Shown one piece after another: positions 1 to 5,813 of a stretch of 6,621 nucleotides of DNA; within the stretch, counting starts at the first letter, position 1, and every line of letters starts with the position of its first letter. Source of the stretch: Gammaproteobacteria bacterium. GTDB taxonomy: Bacteria > Pseudomonadota > Gammaproteobacteria > Ga0077536. Below the pieces are notes generated by a model. The model saw only the letters and a program-made list of their open reading frames with translations, was not told the origin of the DNA and did not search any database. A program made the position numbers and the translations under genes. The stretch is taken from NCBI GenBank assembly GCA_030639105.1, contig DAOWDI010000178.1, positions 1 to 6,621 of the forward strand. Reading direction: 5' to 3'.

Positions 1-98
1 AGCTGCTCTTGGCCGACGAGTTCTTCCAACGAGGTTGGTCGCAGCCGATCCGCCAGCGGGCGATCAGCGCCGTCCATGGCAGGGTTATCGATCGACAT
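1..98 (-). CDS. rarA: Replication-associated recombination protein A, N-terminal fragment (runs off the left edge)
   Basis: Only the first 32 codons are present. They contain the RarA/MgsA opening pattern: a short variable leader, then PLADRLRP, then a TSLEEL-VGQEQ block, the conserved lead-in to the AAA+ module (compare PLAxRMRP...GQxHL in family members). The Walker motifs lie outside the window. RarA is a cytoplasmic clamp-loader-like ATPase acting at stalled replication forks. The ATG at 98 is the only start possible upstream of Met8, because an in-frame TGA lies at 120-122 with no GTG or TTG between; Met8 (ATG at 77) is a less likely alternative. The ribosome site is weak (a GGGG-type stretch just upstream). 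It sits 40 bp after lolA on the same strand, the arrangement seen in E. coli and many Gammaproteobacteria, and this supports the identification from a short fragment. Confidence 0.85.
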   Translation of the reverse strand, partial: MSIDNPAMDGADRPLADRLRPTSLEELVGQEQ

Positions 99-138
99 CG
101 CCCCGCGCCAGTACGGCGATCAACTGCAGCGGTCGGCG

Positions 139-768
139 TTAATGGCGGGCACCTGTCACCACATCAACCCCCGGCGGGGGGAGGAAGCGGAATCGTTCCG
201 GATCGATCTCAATATTGCGTTGTACACCATCAAAGCGGATCGAGGTCAGTTGATTGAGATTATCGCGCAGCTTCATCCCCCGGATCCCGTCATTATCGAG
301 ACCTATTTCGATCGTCGCATATTGCATCGCATCGCCGCGGGGCGTCAGCGACACCCAGGCAACTTGTTCTTGCGCAGTCAATTCGACAATCTCGTAGTGG
401 CGTTCCAGGTCGACCTCACCAACCAGCAATGCGGCCGGCGAACCGGTAGCGCCATCGTCCAAGGGATTGATACTCACTTGCTCTAGATCCGCATCATAGA
501 CCCACAAGGTTGTTCCGTCGGTAACGATCAGCTGGCTGTAGGGCCGTTGGTACTCCCAGCGAAACTTCCCCGGTTTGGAGATAGCGACTTCGCCTTCGGC
601 AGTCTCCAGCAACTCGCCATACTCGTCGTACAGCTGCTGTTCAAAGTGCGCGTTCAACGTTGTGAGTTCGTCGAGAAAACTTTCCAGGCGCGCGCGTCCT
701 GCCGCATCGTCTTGAGCGACAGCACCGTGCATCACGGCAAACACGATAAAAAAGCAGAGTTCTCGCAA
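139..768 (-). CDS. lolA: Outer-membrane lipoprotein carrier protein LolA
   Basis: LolA is the periplasmic chaperone that takes lipoproteins from the LolCDE transporter and hands them to the outer-membrane receptor LolB. The 209-residue product has the usual family length. Residues 1-19 form a signal peptide (hydrophobic CFFIVFAVMHG, then AVAQ before DDAAG). The mature part carries the family core around 64-98: KPGKFRWEY, the P-x-x-Q-x-I stretch, DGTTLWVYD and a DLEQV segment. It ends with the typical F-RFLPPPGVDV strand near 193-203. The start is TTG at 766-768: an in-frame TAG lies 15 bases upstream with no better codon between, and starting at the next candidate (GTG, Val9) would cut away most of the signal peptide. 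The ribosome site is weak (AGGG about 12 nt upstream). ftsK ends 21 bp upstream and rarA starts 40 bp downstream, so it is probably translated from an ftsK-lolA-rarA transcript. Confidence 0.95.
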   Translation of the reverse strand: MRELCFFIVFAVMHGAVAQDDAAGRARLESFLDELTTLNAHFEQQLYDEYGELLETAEGEVAISKPGKFRWEYQRPYSQLIVTDGTTLWVYDADLEQVSINPLDDGATGSPAALLVGEVDLERHYEIVELTAQEQVAWVSLTPRGDAMQYATIEIGLDNDGIRGMKLRDNLNQLTSIRFDGVQRNIEIDPERFRFLPPPGVDVVTGARH

Positions 769-789
769 CCGGCTAAAGGTGCCCTAAAA

Positions 790-3090
790 TCAGTCTTTCG
801 GTGGTGGCGGCGCCAGTATCTCGCGCGACCCATTGGATTGCAACTCACCGACGACACCGGCGCGCTCCATTTCCTCGACCATACGCGCAGCGCGGTTATA
901 ACCGATTTTCAGCCGCCGCTGAACCCCCGAAATCGATGCCCGACGGGTCTCGGTAACAATCCGTACTGCCCGGTCATAGAGTTCGTCCACATCGTCGGCA
1001 CCACCGTCCAATCCCCCGATAGCAGCTTCGGGCAGATCACTGGGTCCCGTCAACACATCCTCGATGTATTCGGGGGTGCCGATCTCCTTCAACTGATGCA
1101 CGACCTTATGTACTTCCTGGTCCGATACGAACGCACCGTGAACGCGCAGCGGCACCGCCGTTCCCGGCGGCAGATACAGCATGTCGCCGTGACCGAGCAG
1201 GGTTTCCGCGCCCATCTGATCGAGGATCGTTCTGGAATCCACCCTGGATGAAACCTGGAATGCGATACGCGAAGGAATGTTCGCCTTGATCAATCCGGTA
1301 ATCACGTCGACCGACGGCCGCTGGGTCGCGAGGATGAGATGGATGCCCGCTGCCCGCGCCTTCTGCGCGAGGCGCGCGATCAACTCTTCCACCTTCTTGC
1401 CGACGGTCATCATCATGTCGGCGAGTTCATCGACGATAACGACGATATACGGGAGCGGTACCAAAGTGGGCGCCTCGTCATCTTCAAGTACCATGACGAA
1501 CGACGGATCGGGGATCGGCTTGTTGGCCTTGATCGCATCACTGACCTTGCGATTGAAGCCACTGATGTTGCGCACCCCCAGGGCGGCCATCAAGTGGTAG
1601 CGGCGTTCCATCTCGGCAACACACCAACGAAGCGCGTTTGCCGCCTCCTTCATGTCCGTTACGACCGGGGCCAGCAGCGCCGGGACCCCTTCATAGACCG
1701 ACAGCTCCAGCATCTTCGGATCGATCATTATCAGACGCACCTCGGCGGGCGTTGATTTATACAGCAGGCTCAGGATCATGGCGTTGAGCGCCACCGATTT
1801 GCCCGCGCCCGTTGTACCCGCAACGAGCAGGTGCGGCATCCGCGCGAGGTCCACCACGGCCGGTTTGCCGCCGATGTCCTTGCCCAGCGATAAGGTCAGT
1901 TTGGAATGACTCGCGTCGTATTCCCTGGAGTTCAGGATCTCGCTCAGACTCACTATCTCGCGTCGTTCGTTCGGGATCTCGAGTCCAATCACGGACTTGC
2001 CCGGGATCACCTCGACGACGCGCACGCTGATAGTCGACAGCGATCGCGCGAGATCCTTCGACAGATTCGTAATGCGACTCACCTTCACGCCGGGAGCCGG
2101 CATCAATTCGAAACGCGTGATCACCGGTCCGGGATGGACCGCTACGACTTCGACGTCGATACCGAAATCTTTGAGCTTCAGTTCCACCTGCCGCGACATC
2201 GCTTCGAGCGCCTCGGTCGAATAACCGCTGCTCCCAACCACTGGTTCATCGAGTAGATTGAGCGGGGGCAGCGCCGTCGTAACCGGTTCATCGAACAGGA
2301 TCGTTTGCTTCTCTTTTTCGACGCGGTCCCCGCTCTGAACCGCCCGGACCGCGGGTTCGATGTGCACGGGTGACCGCTGCTCATGCTTGATGGCTTCTTC
2401 TTTCACGATCGCAATCCTTTCGCGCCGGGCCCGCAGTCCCTGGATGTAATCGACGAGAATTTCGCTCCATTTTTTTGCGTGCTCGATTCCGCGCAAGGTG
2501 TAATGACCGACGCTATCCATTAACCACAACCACGACAGACCGGTGAACAAGGTGACGCCGGTAAGGAAGATAGCAAGCATCAACAAGGACCCGCCGAGAT
2601 GCCCGAACACCGCCAACGATACACCACTGACGACATCACCCAGGATCCCGCCGGCGCCGTGCGGCAGTTCACCCAGCAACTCGTGAGAATGGACCCAGAT
2701 CAGCCCGCAACCCGCACTCAAGGTCAGTACGAACCCGACGCCGCGCACGCTCAGGTGAAAGTAATCCCAGTCACTCTCGCCATCGCGTTCACGGAACACC
2801 AACCACCCTCCATACATGATCATGAGCGGAAAGACGTAGGCGAGCCGCCCAAACAGATACAGCGTGATATCCGCGATCCAAGCACCGACGATACCACCTT
2901 GATTACGGATCTGATCCGCTGTGCCGGTATGGGACCAACCCGGATCGGAGGGATGATGCGACAACAGGGCGATGAGCAGAAATAGCGCAACACCACCCAA
3001 GGCGATTAGGATCCCTTCTTTGACCCGTTGCAGCACTTGAGACAATACCGGTTCGGCTAAGTTTGGTCGCTTATGAACTGCCTGTGTCAT
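790..3090 (-). CDS. ftsK: DNA translocase FtsK
   Basis: FtsK is a septum-anchored hexameric DNA pump that clears chromosome ends from the division site and activates XerCD at dif. The 766-residue protein shows the three expected parts. Residues about 25-190 hold the hydrophobic membrane segments of the N-terminal domain. A short charged linker follows (roughly 200-290). The motor then has Walker A GTTGAGKS at 425-432, the [11 protein letters not shown] strand near 454-464, Walker [11 protein letters not shown] ending at 558, and an [19 protein letters not shown] block. The C-terminal gamma winged helix (about 702-766, LYDRAVRIV...[22 protein letters not shown]) is the KOPS-reading and XerD-contact domain. 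The length is normal for the compact FtsK of many proteobacteria; the long Pro/Gln linker of E. coli is absent. ATG at 3090 has AGGA seven bases upstream. It is first in the leftward ftsK-lolA-rarA group and divergent from the hydrolase gene. Confidence 0.98.
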   Translation of the reverse strand: MTQAVHKRPNLAEPVLSQVLQRVKEGILIALGGVALFLLIALLSHHPSDPGWSHTGTADQIRNQGGIVGAWIADITLYLFGRLAYVFPLMIMYGGWLVFRERDGESDWDYFHLSVRGVGFVLTLSAGCGLIWVHSHELLGELPHGAGGILGDVVSGVSLAVFGHLGGSLLMLAIFLTGVTLFTGLSWLWLMDSVGHYTLRGIEHAKKWSEILVDYIQGLRARRERIAIVKEEAIKHEQRSPVHIEPAVRAVQSGDRVEKEKQTILFDEPVTTALPPLNLLDEPVVGSSGYSTEALEAMSRQVELKLKDFGIDVEVVAVHPGPVITRFELMPAPGVKVSRITNLSKDLARSLSTISVRVVEVIPGKSVIGLEIPNERREIVSLSEILNSREYDASHSKLTLSLGKDIGGKPAVVDLARMPHLLVAGTTGAGKSVALNAMILSLLYKSTPAEVRLIMIDPKMLELSVYEGVPALLAPVVTDMKEAANALRWCVAEMERRYHLMAALGVRNISGFNRKVSDAIKANKPIPDPSFVMVLEDDEAPTLVPLPYIVVIVDELADMMMTVGKKVEELIARLAQKARAAGIHLILATQRPSVDVITGLIKANIPSRIAFQVSSRVDSRTILDQMGAETLLGHGDMLYLPPGTAVPLRVHGAFVSDQEVHKVVHQLKEIGTPEYIEDVLTGPSDLPEAAIGGLDGGADDVDELYDRAVRIVTETRRASISGVQRRLKIGYNRAARMVEEMERAGVVGELQSNGSREILAPPPPKD

Positions 3091-3097
3091 TCGTTAA

Positions 3098-3101
3098 TCC
3101 T
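3098..3101 (-). promoter_or_regulatory. Ribosome binding site of ftsK
   Basis: AGGA on the minus strand lies seven bases before the ATG at 3090, a standard Shine-Dalgarno spacing, and fixes the ftsK start. A second GGAG lies slightly further upstream. Confidence 0.6.
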
Positions 3102-3119
3102 GGTTCTCCAAAAACCTAA

Positions 3120-3160
3120 TAACACTATGTAAGTTATGAATTTTTATAATAACGCTTATC
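3120..3160 (+). promoter_or_regulatory. AT-rich divergent promoter region between ftsK and the hydrolase gene
   Basis: A perfect TATAAT at 3145-3150 faces the hydrolase and would give a leader of roughly 95-100 nt. On the opposite strand the same A/T block contains TATTAT, which could serve ftsK. A small palindrome ATAA-CGC-TTAT lies at 3149-3159. I find no good -35 at 16-18 bp on the plus strand, so this is a -10 match in an AT-rich patch, not a proven promoter. Confidence 0.4.
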
Positions 3161-3252
3161 AGCCAGAATGGCCAGAGAGCCGGAGCCTGCCGGCCACGAC
3201 AAAGATCTCCGCGGTAGCGGCCGCGGCCCGGGCCGGCGGGTCCTCATAGCCG

Positions 3253-3807
3253 GTGATGAAATTCCTAATCATCTCCGTTACTTGCGCATGGTTGGGCATT
3301 GTCGCCTTGGTGTACTTTCTGCAGACCCATCTGATCTTCCAACCAACACGCGAACTGGGCGCCACACCAGCGGATCAGGGCCTTGCCTTCGAAGATGCCT
3401 ACATCTCGACCGCCGACGGCCAGCGGCTGCATGCGTGGTTTGTCCCCCATCCGGCGGCAGCGGCGACCGTCTTATTCCTCCACGGCAATGCCGGAAATAT
3501 TGCCGACCGCCCGCTCACCCTCACGCGCCTGCACGAACTCAAATTGAACGTTCTAATGCTTGAATACCGGGGCTACGGATTAGGCAGCGGAAGGCCCAGC
3601 GAGCACAGCACAGATGATGAAGTGATACCGTTCCGTTACGGACAACTACTCCTGCAGAGCGCACCCGAGCCTAAAAGCTTTTATCGGTTAGTTGACTCGC
3701 ATAATGAGGCGTTCATGAAATCCGGGAGTCCCTATTACCGTCTCCTCGGCCAATTTATAGGTAGAACCGCCGATGATCCCGAGATTGACGATAAAATAGG
3801 AAGCTGA
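3253..3807 (+). CDS. Membrane-anchored alpha/beta hydrolase (BEM46/YfhR type) with an internal in-frame deletion
   Basis: Residues 4-23 are a single hydrophobic anchor, followed by the LIFQPTRELG lead-in. The alpha/beta hydrolase core begins with STADGQRLHAWFVP and the oxyanion-loop motif HGNAGN at 77-82, then VLMLEYRGYG and SGRPSE ending at residue 117. The next residue starts HSTDDEVIPFRYGQ (118-131), which in this family lies roughly 100 residues later. It holds the catalytic Asp (D122 probable); the usual catalytic His is at H150 in SHNE. The stretch between, with the GxSxGG nucleophile elbow, is absent, so 184 residues remain where about 270-290 are expected. The reading frame is intact across the join (3603/3604). 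GTG at 3253 and ATG at 3256 are both possible starts; an in-frame TAG at 3247-3249 excludes anything longer. Without the serine it is unlikely to be an active hydrolase, so functionally this is probably a pseudogene unless the deletion is an assembly error. Confidence 0.85.
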   Translation: MMKFLIISVTCAWLGIVALVYFLQTHLIFQPTRELGATPADQGLAFEDAYISTADGQRLHAWFVPHPAAAATVLFLHGNAGNIADRPLTLTRLHELKLNVLMLEYRGYGLGSGRPSEHSTDDEVIPFRYGQLLLQSAPEPKSFYRLVDSHNEAFMKSGSPYYRLLGQFIGRTADDPEIDDKIGS

Positions 3808-3870
3808 TTTGCCCACAAGCTGGACACGGCCAGATTTCTTTGTTGTTAGGTTGACCCAATATTCACCTTT

Positions 3871-3908
3871 TGCCCAATCGACCACACCATCATCACGGCG
3901 ATTGGGCA
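3871..3908. repeat. Inverted repeat, 10-bp perfect arms with an 18-nt loop
   Basis: TGCCCAATCG at 3871-3880 is matched by its exact reverse complement CGATTGGGCA at 3899-3908. A wobble pair and two A-T pairs can extend the stem outward to 3868/3911. The gap is AT-richer than the neighbouring genes and lies between the hydrolase stop and the metallophosphoesterase start. There is no T-run after either arm, so it is not a standard intrinsic terminator; it could be a transcript-end structure or the ends of a small element. Confidence 0.6.
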
Positions 3909-3951
3909 GAAATACCTACAAGCACTCGTACGATAAAATAATTATACTTCT

Positions 3952-4680
3952 TTGAAAATACAGTATTTTTCTGATATTCACCTGGAGTTTGGAGAATTCG
4001 ACGCGCCTGATACCGACGCTGAAGTCATCGTTGCCGCCGGCGATATCGGTGTCGGTTTACAGGGCATCGAGTGGTTGAAGCAATTCGACAAACCCATTAT
4101 CTATGTCGCGGGGAACCACGAGTACTACGGTGGCGACATCGTTCACACGCGGGTTGCGATTGCACAGTTGACGGTATCGTCCCAAATCCACTTTCTCGAA
4201 AACGAATCGCTTGAACTGAACGGCATACGGTTTCTGGGCGCTACGCTGTGGACCGATTACCTGCGCGGCAACCGCGCTGCGATGGAACAGGCAAAACGCC
4301 AAATGAACGACTATCAGCAGATCCGCTGCGCTTCGCGCCAGTTAACGCCGGATCAATTGTACGATATCAACTGGGAGTCACGGTTCTGGCTGGCGCGCGA
4401 ACTCGATAAACCTCATCGCGGCAAAACCGTAGTGGTGACACATCATGCGCCGAGCATGCAAAGCTGTTCCCTTACCGGCACCTCGAACTACCCCGCAACG
4501 TACTGTAACAACCTCGATGATTTCTTCACACGCTTTGCCATCGATCTTTGGATCCATGGCCACATACACGCAGTTGCTGACTATCAGCAAGAGCAGACTC
4601 GTATCGTTTGCAACCCGCGCGGATATACCGGCTACCAGATCGTAGACCAATTTTCTGGAACAAGGACAATTTTGGTGTAA
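3952..4680 (+). CDS. Calcineurin-like metallophosphoesterase
   Basis: The 242-residue protein has every metal-binding block of the calcineurin-like phosphoesterase fold in order: SDIH at 7-10 (D8, H10), AGDI at 29-32 (D31), GNHEYY at 54-59 (N55, H56), THHAPS at 163-168 and GHIH at 203-206. A two-metal phosphoesterase active site is therefore intact; no signal peptide is seen, so it is likely cytoplasmic. The MKIQYFSDIHLEF opening matches small stand-alone family members, so the substrate (nucleotide, nucleic acid or phosphoprotein) cannot be named. The start is TTG at 3952: an in-frame TAA at 3934-3936 leaves no room for an earlier start, and the motif alignment needs this Met. No Shine-Dalgarno is visible, and TAAAAT (3934-3939) and TATACT (3943-3948) lie immediately upstream. 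It is flanked by long non-coding gaps, which suggests its own transcript. Confidence 0.9.
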   Translation: MKIQYFSDIHLEFGEFDAPDTDAEVIVAAGDIGVGLQGIEWLKQFDKPIIYVAGNHEYYGGDIVHTRVAIAQLTVSSQIHFLENESLELNGIRFLGATLWTDYLRGNRAAMEQAKRQMNDYQQIRCASRQLTPDQLYDINWESRFWLARELDKPHRGKTVVVTHHAPSMQSCSLTGTSNYPATYCNNLDDFFTRFAIDLWIHGHIHAVADYQQEQTRIVCNPRGYTGYQIVDQFSGTRTILV

Positions 4681-4740
4681 ACGATCGGCGATTGTGATTC
4701 GCCTCGATTTGAACCAGTCTCGCAATCCCGCCCGAGCCCG

Positions 4741-4771
4741 GCGGCGCTTCGACGTAGTGCTGAAACGCCGC
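4741..4771. repeat. Hairpin-forming inverted repeat upstream of the DUF1820 gene
   Basis: GCGGCGCTTC at 4741-4750 pairs with GAAACGCCGC at 4762-4771 in nine of ten positions, leaving an 11-nt loop. On the minus strand the one mismatch becomes a G-U wobble, so the stem would be complete there. It lies 60 nt after the metallophosphoesterase stop. No T-run follows, so a terminator role is only possible, perhaps with Rho. Confidence 0.5.
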
Positions 4772-4797
4772 GATAACCACGTCTCCTACCAGTTGTA

Positions 4798-4821
4798 TGC
4801 TATTCTGCTAGCTTGATAGCA
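4798..4821 (+). promoter_or_regulatory. Palindrome overlapping a candidate extended -10 promoter of the DUF1820 gene
   Basis: The outer arms TGCTAT (4798-4803) and ATAGCA (4816-4821) and the inner GCTAGC (4807-4812) share one centre, making a 24-bp palindrome broken only by three mismatched bases on each side. TG-C-TATTCT at 4798-4806 also fits an extended -10, which would put the transcript start near 4813 and leave a leader of about 23 nt before ATG 4836. No -35 match is evident, as is normal for extended -10 promoters. An operator is inferred from symmetry only. Confidence 0.4.
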
Positions 4822-4835
4822 ATCTCAATAGGCAC

Positions 4836-5174
4836 ATGAGCAAGAAGAGGACCTACCGTGTCACCTTTCACAATCGGGACAAGGTATATGAAATTTATGC
4901 CCGTAAGGTGCACCAAAGCGCTCTGTTCGGATTTATCGAGATCGAAGATCTCCTGTTCGGTGAAAAATCCTCCATCGTTGTCGATCCCTCCGAAGAAAAC
5001 TTGAAGTCCGAATTCAGCGGCATTCAACGGACGTACATACCGATGCATGCCGTGGTCCGGATCGATGAGGTCGAGAAAACGGGACACGGCAAGATCACCG
5101 AAGTATCCGGATCGGGCGAAAAAATTACACCGTTTCCCGTTTATACCGGTGGACAGGACGCGCCAAAAAGCTGA
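4836..5174 (+). CDS. DUF1820 family protein
   Basis: This 112-residue protein matches the DUF1820 pattern over nearly its full length: the KRTYRVTFHNRDKVYEIYAR opening (residues 4-23), then Q-S-LFGFIEIEDLLFGEKS, VVDPSEENLKSEF, the RTYIPMHAVVRIDEVEK block and a short tail ending near TPFPVY. It has no signal peptide or membrane segment and is expected to be a small soluble cytoplasmic protein. The family is widespread in Gamma- and Betaproteobacteria and has no established function that I know of; the fold and partners are not given by the sequence. ATG at 4836 is the natural family start; the ribosome site is weak (AGG four bases upstream). It appears to have its own promoter, and a 129-bp gap separates it from the next gene, so it may be monocistronic. 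Confidence 0.92.
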   Translation: MSKKRTYRVTFHNRDKVYEIYARKVHQSALFGFIEIEDLLFGEKSSIVVDPSEENLKSEFSGIQRTYIPMHAVVRIDEVEKTGHGKITEVSGSGEKITPFPVYTGGQDAPKS

Positions 5175-5238
5175 CCTGCCCAACCGCTTGCCCACCGCCG
5201 GGAACAAGTACCGGGCCTCTCGACGCACGCCGCACCCG

Positions 5239-5261
5239 AGTTGTGATAGCATTTCTAGCAC
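5239..5261 (+). promoter_or_regulatory. Candidate extended -10 promoter of the exported-protein gene, with a dyad
   Basis: TG-A-TAGCAT at 5244-5252 fits an extended -10 and would start transcripts near 5259, about 45 nt before the GTG at 5304. The 19-bp GTGATAGCATTTCTAGCAC (5243-5261) is a near-palindrome (GTGnTAG...CTAnCAC). AGTTGT at 5239 followed by CTAGC 10 bases after it echoes the region before DUF1820 (AGTTGT at 4791, CTAGC at 4808-4812). Confidence 0.35.
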
Positions 5262-5289
5262 GCATCGAACTGCTGAGACAACCCTTCTC

Positions 5290-5295
5290 AAGAGG
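5290..5295 (+). promoter_or_regulatory. Ribosome binding site deciding the GTG start at 5304
   Basis: AAGAGG lies eight bases before GTG 5304. It is the clearest plus-strand Shine-Dalgarno in the window and supports the GTG start, which also keeps the signal peptide whole. Confidence 0.55.
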
Positions 5296-5303
5296 CTGGA
5301 TTT

Positions 5304-5804
5304 GTGACGGAAATACGTTCCATCTTGCTGATTTTCTTATTGGTCGGCCCTTGTATCACGATGGCCGCATGGACTACCCGAGTTCCAGAGGAACCGGGCC
5401 TTAATCCGGTTGCCTACAGCGCCAACGATACAGGTCAGCGTACGGAAATCTTCCTGGGCGATCACAAGACGGTCTACCTTCGGCTAGTACTCGGCGACGG
5501 CTTCGAAGCTTTCGCCGAATCAAGCTGCCCGACATTCCAGATCGACAAACGTAAGCCCATGCACCATTTTGACATCGGTTACCGCTGTGCGGTCATAGCC
5601 AAGACAGCAACTTTTATACTCGGCCAAATTGTGGACCATGAGATCGAATCGATCATCCTTCACCGCTTTATAAACGGCAACCGGGTAGCGTTTCGCTATA
5701 CGACCAACAATGGACAATATCGCGAGGCGCATTTTTCTTTGAGTAGCTCCAAGCGGGCGCTGCTGGACGCCCTCGGAAACGATACACGTGTAGGCGCCGA
5801 GTGA
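5304..5804 (+). CDS. Exported protein of unknown function
   Basis: I do not recognise a named family. The 166-residue product begins with a typical Sec signal peptide: a short charged start (TEIRS), a hydrophobic core ILLIFLLVGPCITM (about 7-20) and a likely cleavage after AA or AAW near residue 22. C17 is preceded by Pro, so there is no proper lipobox. The mature part of about 143 residues looks strand-rich and has two cysteines, C75 (SSCPTF) and C95 (YRCAVI), which could form a periplasmic disulfide. The C-terminal half has a well-formed block, NGNRVAFRYTTNNGQY followed by REAHFSLSSSKRALLDALG, that resembles a conserved domain end. GTG at 5304 is chosen for its ribosome site. The stop is only 9 bases before the ATG of the next gene, so the two are probably an operon, perhaps linking it to envelope biology. 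Confidence 0.8.
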   Translation: MTEIRSILLIFLLVGPCITMAAWTTRVPEEPGLNPVAYSANDTGQRTEIFLGDHKTVYLRLVLGDGFEAFAESSCPTFQIDKRKPMHHFDIGYRCAVIAKTATFILGQIVDHEIESIILHRFINGNRVAFRYTTNNGQYREAHFSLSSSKRALLDALGNDTRVGAE

Positions 5805-5813
5805 GCATCAGTG

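Noticed and set aside
547..1251. Long plus-strand open frame of 234 codons across lolA and ftsK
   Set aside because: It lies antisense to two confidently identified genes; its translation has no recognisable motifs and reflects the codon bias of the opposite strand.
3159..3365. Minus-strand open frame in the ftsK/hydrolase gap
   Set aside because: Most of it is antisense to the hydrolase signal-anchor region, and the remainder is GC-rich alanine-type low complexity.
3845..3851. GTTAGGT, which fits the integron attC core GTTRRRY
   Set aside because: No matching RYYYAAC partner or paired L boxes at a suitable distance, and no integrase; a seven-base match is expected by chance.
4681..4740. 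Possible tRNA-like or terminator structure (GGCGA...TCGCC at 4686-4702)
   Set aside because: Only a five-base stem, no T-loop consensus, no acceptor or anticodon stems, and no T-run.
4690..4815. Minus-strand open stretch containing VVIAAFQHYVEAPPGSGGIA
   Set aside because: It looks somewhat protein-like, but its start is poor, it runs straight into the antisense of the metallophosphoesterase, and I recognise no family.
4800..5291. Minus-strand open frame of 163 codons antisense to DUF1820
   Set aside because: The plus strand encodes a clear DUF1820 protein; the antisense translation is cysteine- and arginine-rich with no family pattern.
5175..5303. Intrinsic terminator after DUF1820
   Set aside because: Only short complementary words (such as TGAG/CTCA near 5273-5290) and no GC-rich stem followed by a T-run.
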